DNA of 11,312 bases from an uncultured Proteiniphilum sp. (lineage in GTDB: Bacteria; Bacteroidota; Bacteroidia; Bacteroidales; Dysgonomonadaceae). The translations under genes and the position numbers were made by a program. Below are positions 10,628-11,312 of the stretch, one piece after another; positions within the stretch are counted from its first letter, which is position 1; each line of letters begins with the position of its first letter. Below the pieces are notes generated by a model, which was not told where the DNA came from, made no database searches, and was given only the letters and a program-made list of their open reading frames with translations. The stretch spans positions 1 through 11,312 of the forward strand of contig NZ_CALNAT010000194.1 in assembly GCF_937873925.1 (NCBI RefSeq), given 5' to 3'.

Positions 10628-11312
10628 TTATTTTGATGGATCTTTTTTTAATTCAAATCCTTTCCCGGTCAATCGATAGCGTTGTCCCGGATGATTCGGA
10701 GTATTAGGGTAGGTCATTTCTACGTAACCGAACTCAATAGCCGGATAGAGATAGTTCTTTAAGAAGTTATCTCTGCCTTTCAATTCCAACGCTTCTTGCA
10801 GCTCCTCACGTGTCGAACTTTCATCGATTATATGAACTATCTTTCTGATTGATCTCAGTGTTTCTTCGGGAATACTATTCTTTACAGCTTGTCCTGTAGC
10901 TTGTCCTGTAGCTTGTCCTGTAGCTTGTCCTGTAGCTTGTCCTGTAGTACCGACTTCTGAATCCTTCCTCCAGATGATAATTTTAAAAAAATCTTCCTGA
11001 ATGAATTCCGGCTCTTTTGGCAATCCTGCGCTCTTGCACCAGCGGATGATATCACCCGTACCTGTTCCCATCCGCTCGATATAACCGGCGAGGTACATCG
11101 GTTCCGCCAGTAAAAGATTAGCAGGGATGGAACTATGCGGCTTTTTTAATTTTTCGGGAGTCAGGCCATACGGCAATCGCCCCGGATTCCATATTTCCAA
11201 CCGGTCTTTAAACAACATGACCTGTACACTGGCATTACTATTATAATCGCGATGTGCAACCGCATATGTAAAGCCCTGTGTTATGTAAAGTTTCTCCATA
11301 CTATCTACTATA
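10628..11312 (-). CDS. AlbA_2-type ATP-binding regulator, C-terminal part (5' end outside the window)
   Basis: The frame is open to the right edge; an in-frame ATG at 11297-11299 gives 223 residues, but intact relatives have about 500 with an AlbA_2 DNA-binding domain in front, so the ATG is probably internal. Visible parts, numbered from that ATG: a HATPase_c_4/RecG-related C-terminal domain with AVAHRDYNSNASVQVMLF (13-30), LEIWNPGRLPYGLTPEKL (34-51) and YIERMGTGTGDIIRWCK (73-89); then a linker of five TGQA repeats (about 119-138); then a winged-helix domain (about 145-215) ending RYRLTGKGFELKKD. Family members usually have E-A-x-x-N just before A-V-A-H-R-D-Y; here that stretch is QGFTY, so the ATP/Mg-binding Glu and Asn seem missing. 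Function is inferred as an ATP-binding transcriptional regulator. No terminator was seen after its stop. Confidence 0.78.
   Translation of the reverse strand, partial: IVDSMEKLYITQGFTYAVAHRDYNSNASVQVMLFKDRLEIWNPGRLPYGLTPEKLKKPHSSIPANLLLAEPMYLAGYIERMGTGTGDIIRWCKSAGLPKEPEFIQEDFFKIIIWRKDSEVGTTGQATGQATGQATGQATGQAVKNSIPEETLRSIRKIVHIIDESSTREELQEALELKGRDNFLKNYLYPAIEFGYVEMTYPNTPNHPGQRYRLTGKGFELKKDPSK
10887..10946 (-). repeat. five perfect tandem copies of a 12-bp coding repeat (TGQA)
   Basis: The plus strand shows GCTTGTCCTGTA five times in a row without a mismatch. On the coding strand it gives (Thr-Gly-Gln-Ala)x5 between the ATP-binding-like and winged-helix domains. The unit is a multiple of three, so copy-number changes alter linker length but not the frame. 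Confidence 0.95.

Overview
The window looks like a chromosomal stretch of a Bacteroidales bacterium, most likely Bacteroides or Parabacteroides. Several genes have the Bacteroidetes-type promoter (TTTG, about 19-21 nt, TAnnTTTG) and no Shine-Dalgarno. The A+T-rich intergenic DNA and the protein families (DUF6146-type lipoprotein, DUF4143-type ATPase, DUF1016 nucleases, AlbA_2-type ATP-binding proteins) fit this group. The genus is an inference.

Layout. (1) 1-135: the 3' part of a tRNA-Asp(GTC), cut by the window edge, with a strong hairpin terminator. (2) 133-447: two decayed fragments, a frameshifted cupin-like tail (minus) and an unrecognised tail (plus). (3) 516-1548, minus: a spike pair for a contractile injection machine. 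It is a short VgrG/gp5-like protein without the usual gp27-like half, followed by a PAAR tip. No sheath, tube or baseplate gene is visible, so this is an orphan module as far as the window shows. (4) 1942-2880: an intact EamA/DMT transporter with its own promoter. (5) 3061-4990: a gene graveyard built around DUF1016 (YhcG-like PD-(D/E)XK nuclease) remnants. One C-terminal and two N-terminal fragments lie on the minus strand, with an intact DUF6146-type lipoprotein gene (plus) between them. (6) 5192-6626: a secreted serine hydrolase of the beta-lactamase/PBP4* type. Its promoter sits inside a perfect 18-bp inverted repeat, and its base composition is visibly more G+C-rich than the surroundings, suggesting acquisition together with a dimeric repressor's operator. 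(7) 6627-7189: no intact gene; decayed reading frames, a palindrome and a spaced direct repeat. (8) 7190-7780, minus: an intact unnamed 196-residue protein, with a 32-codon ORF diverging from it. (9) 8392-9876: an AAA ATPase with a C-terminal DUF4143/PD-(D/E)XK-like domain. Its predicted 5' leader carries two identical 22-nt stem-loop repeats. (10) 10070-11312: remnants of two AlbA_2 / HATPase-type regulators: a pseudogene (plus) with an internal deletion and a nonsense codon, and a gene running off the right edge (minus) with a five-copy 12-bp repeat coding for TGQA.

The intact genes do not form one pathway. They are mostly monocistronic and separated by broken accessory genes, as expected of a plastic region beside a tRNA. 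The strongest leads are the operator/promoter at 5192-5241, the paired leader stem-loops of the ATPase, the truncated spike/PAAR pair, and the pile-up of DUF1016 and AlbA_2 fragments. I did not see a complete, clearly new multi-gene system.
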